This document shows, in pieces, positions 5,297-6,046 of a stretch of DNA of 6,046 bases. The notes below the pieces were generated by a model. It was not told the origin of the DNA. It saw only the letters and a list, made by a program, of their open reading frames with translations, and did no database searches. Within the stretch, counting starts at the first letter, position 1; each line of letters opens with the position of its first letter. Both the position numbers and the translations under genes were made by a program. Source of the stretch: Saprospiraceae bacterium (GTDB lineage Bacteria > Bacteroidota > Bacteroidia > Chitinophagales > Saprospiraceae); the NCBI GenBank assembly GCA_020630045.1, contig JAHDCE010000284.1, positions 1-6,046 of the forward strand. The letters are read 5' to 3'.

Positions 5297-5980
5297 ATGC
5301 GAATATTAGCTTCATTATTTATCGCCTTAGCGACATCATTCTTTTTGCTAGGATGTATCGGCGATGATTTTATCTTGGACAACCAAGAACCGGAACTCAG
5401 GATTACCAATCCACTCGATACCTTGGCCCTAGGAGCCACTCATGATTTTGCTGCGGTATATTTCAATAATATCGGAGAACAGGAACCGGTCACCATCAAC
5501 TGGAGCAGTTCGGATGAGTCCATTGTTTCCATCCAAGGAAGTGGTACTGCCGAGGCCCTTCAGCTAGGAGAGGTGACCATTCAAGCTTCTTACAACAATG
5601 GAGACACCTTGTTGACGGATATGGTGCCACTTGCAGTCGGTGAAAATACGGTAGGAGGTATGGACCAATTGACCGGCACCGTTCAAACGACCAGTAGTTA
5701 TGTACTGACTGGCGATTTTACCTTGACGGAAATGGGAGATGATGTCGTCCTTGAATTTTTTGATGATTACGTGGCGGACTCCGGCCTACCCGGACTTTAT
5801 ATCTATATGTCCAACAATGCCAATTCGGTGACGGCCGGCTATGAAATCGGACCGGTGACCGTTTTTTCCGGCGCTCATTCTTATGTCATACCGAGTACGT
5901 CTTTATTGGATTATAAGTATGTCGTTTATTTCTGTAAACCATTTAATGTGAAAGTCGGACACGGGGAAATCAATATGTAA
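5297..5980 (+). CDS. Lipoprotein with bacterial Ig-like (Big_2) and DM13 domains
   Basis: This 227-residue protein is an exported lipoprotein. A signal sequence (MRILASLFIALATSFFLLGC) ends in the lipobox LLGC, with Cys20 as the lipidated residue. Residues about 34-113 form an Ig-like Big_2 fold (VTINWSSSDESIVSIQGSG, then GEVTIQASYNNG). Residues about 126-224 match the DM13 domain: TGDFTLTEMGDDVVLEF, LPGLYIYMS, a GPVTVFSGAHSYVIP stretch, and the diagnostic end YFCKPFNVKVGHGEI with Cys203. DM13 is proposed, in animals and bacteria, to have a redox or electron-transfer role, but this is not well established. Only two cysteines exist, so Cys203 is free in the mature protein apart from the lipid anchor. 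I chose ATG 5297 because it places the signal peptide correctly; an in-frame ATG at 5195 would overlap the barrel gene and translate through the terminator. No Shine-Dalgarno is visible, as is common in this phylum. The protein probably sits on the outer membrane; its partner is unknown. Confidence 0.88.
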   Translation: MRILASLFIALATSFFLLGCIGDDFILDNQEPELRITNPLDTLALGATHDFAAVYFNNIGEQEPVTINWSSSDESIVSIQGSGTAEALQLGEVTIQASYNNGDTLLTDMVPLAVGENTVGGMDQLTGTVQTTSSYVLTGDFTLTEMGDDVVLEFFDDYVADSGLPGLYIYMSNNANSVTAGYEIGPVTVFSGAHSYVIPSTSLLDYKYVVYFCKPFNVKVGHGEINM

Positions 5981-6015
5981 TATTGATTTGTTTTCTTGTC
6001 ATTCTTATTTCAATA

Positions 6016-6029
6016 TTCCCTTACGGGAA
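6016..6029 (+). terminator. Possible weak terminator after the lipoprotein gene
   Basis: TTCCC (6016-6020) pairs with GGGAA (6025-6029) around a 4-base loop, followed by the T-rich TTACTTTTTATT. The stem is only 5 bp and the T run is interrupted and 5 bases away, so this is a weak candidate 36 bases after the stop codon. Confidence 0.3.
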
Positions 6030-6046
6030 ATTACTTTTTATTATGA

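Overview
This window looks like a stretch of chromosome from a member of the phylum Bacteroidota. Four things point there: a long LptF/LptG permease of the Bacteroidota type with a large periplasmic insert, a DUF6089-type outer-membrane barrel, a lipoprotein with an Ig-like plus DM13 layout, and a promoter-like TAnnTTTG box with few clear Shine-Dalgarno sites. GC content is moderate (low-to-mid 40s by eye). I cannot place it below phylum from this sequence. All recognisable genes lie on the + strand, and I see no tRNA, rRNA, CRISPR array, insertion sequence, integrase or attachment site.

Layout. Positions 2-1192 hold the C-terminal half or more of polyphosphate kinase 1 (ppk1), cut by the window edge. 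Seventeen bases later, at 1210, an LptF/LptG-family lipopolysaccharide-export permease begins, probably in the same transcript. It is interrupted by an in-frame TAA at 1789-1791, and the rest of the protein continues in the same frame to 2943. A 103-base gap leads to an SPFH/band-7 protein (3047-3946) that resembles the plant HIR (hypersensitive-induced reaction) subfamily. A strong intrinsic terminator (4043-4089) follows. The gene-free stretch 3947-4320 also holds two smaller inverted repeats upstream of the next gene.

Positions 4321-5205 encode a secreted DUF6089-type outer-membrane beta-barrel with a clear ribosome binding site. A short terminator follows at 5238-5270, with a likely Bacteroidota promoter overlapping it, and then a lipoprotein (5297-5980) with a bacterial Ig-like domain and a C-terminal DM13 domain. 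The last 66 bases hold no gene that can be called.

Taken together, the genes are mostly envelope-related: LPS transport, a membrane-associated scaffold, an outer-membrane barrel and a surface or periplasmic lipoprotein, next to polyphosphate metabolism. They do not form an obvious dedicated pathway, and I see no convincing new multi-gene system. The most notable points are the nonsense codon inside a normally important LPS-export gene, the HIR-like SPFH protein, and the Ig-like/DM13 lipoprotein with a promoter embedded in the preceding terminator.
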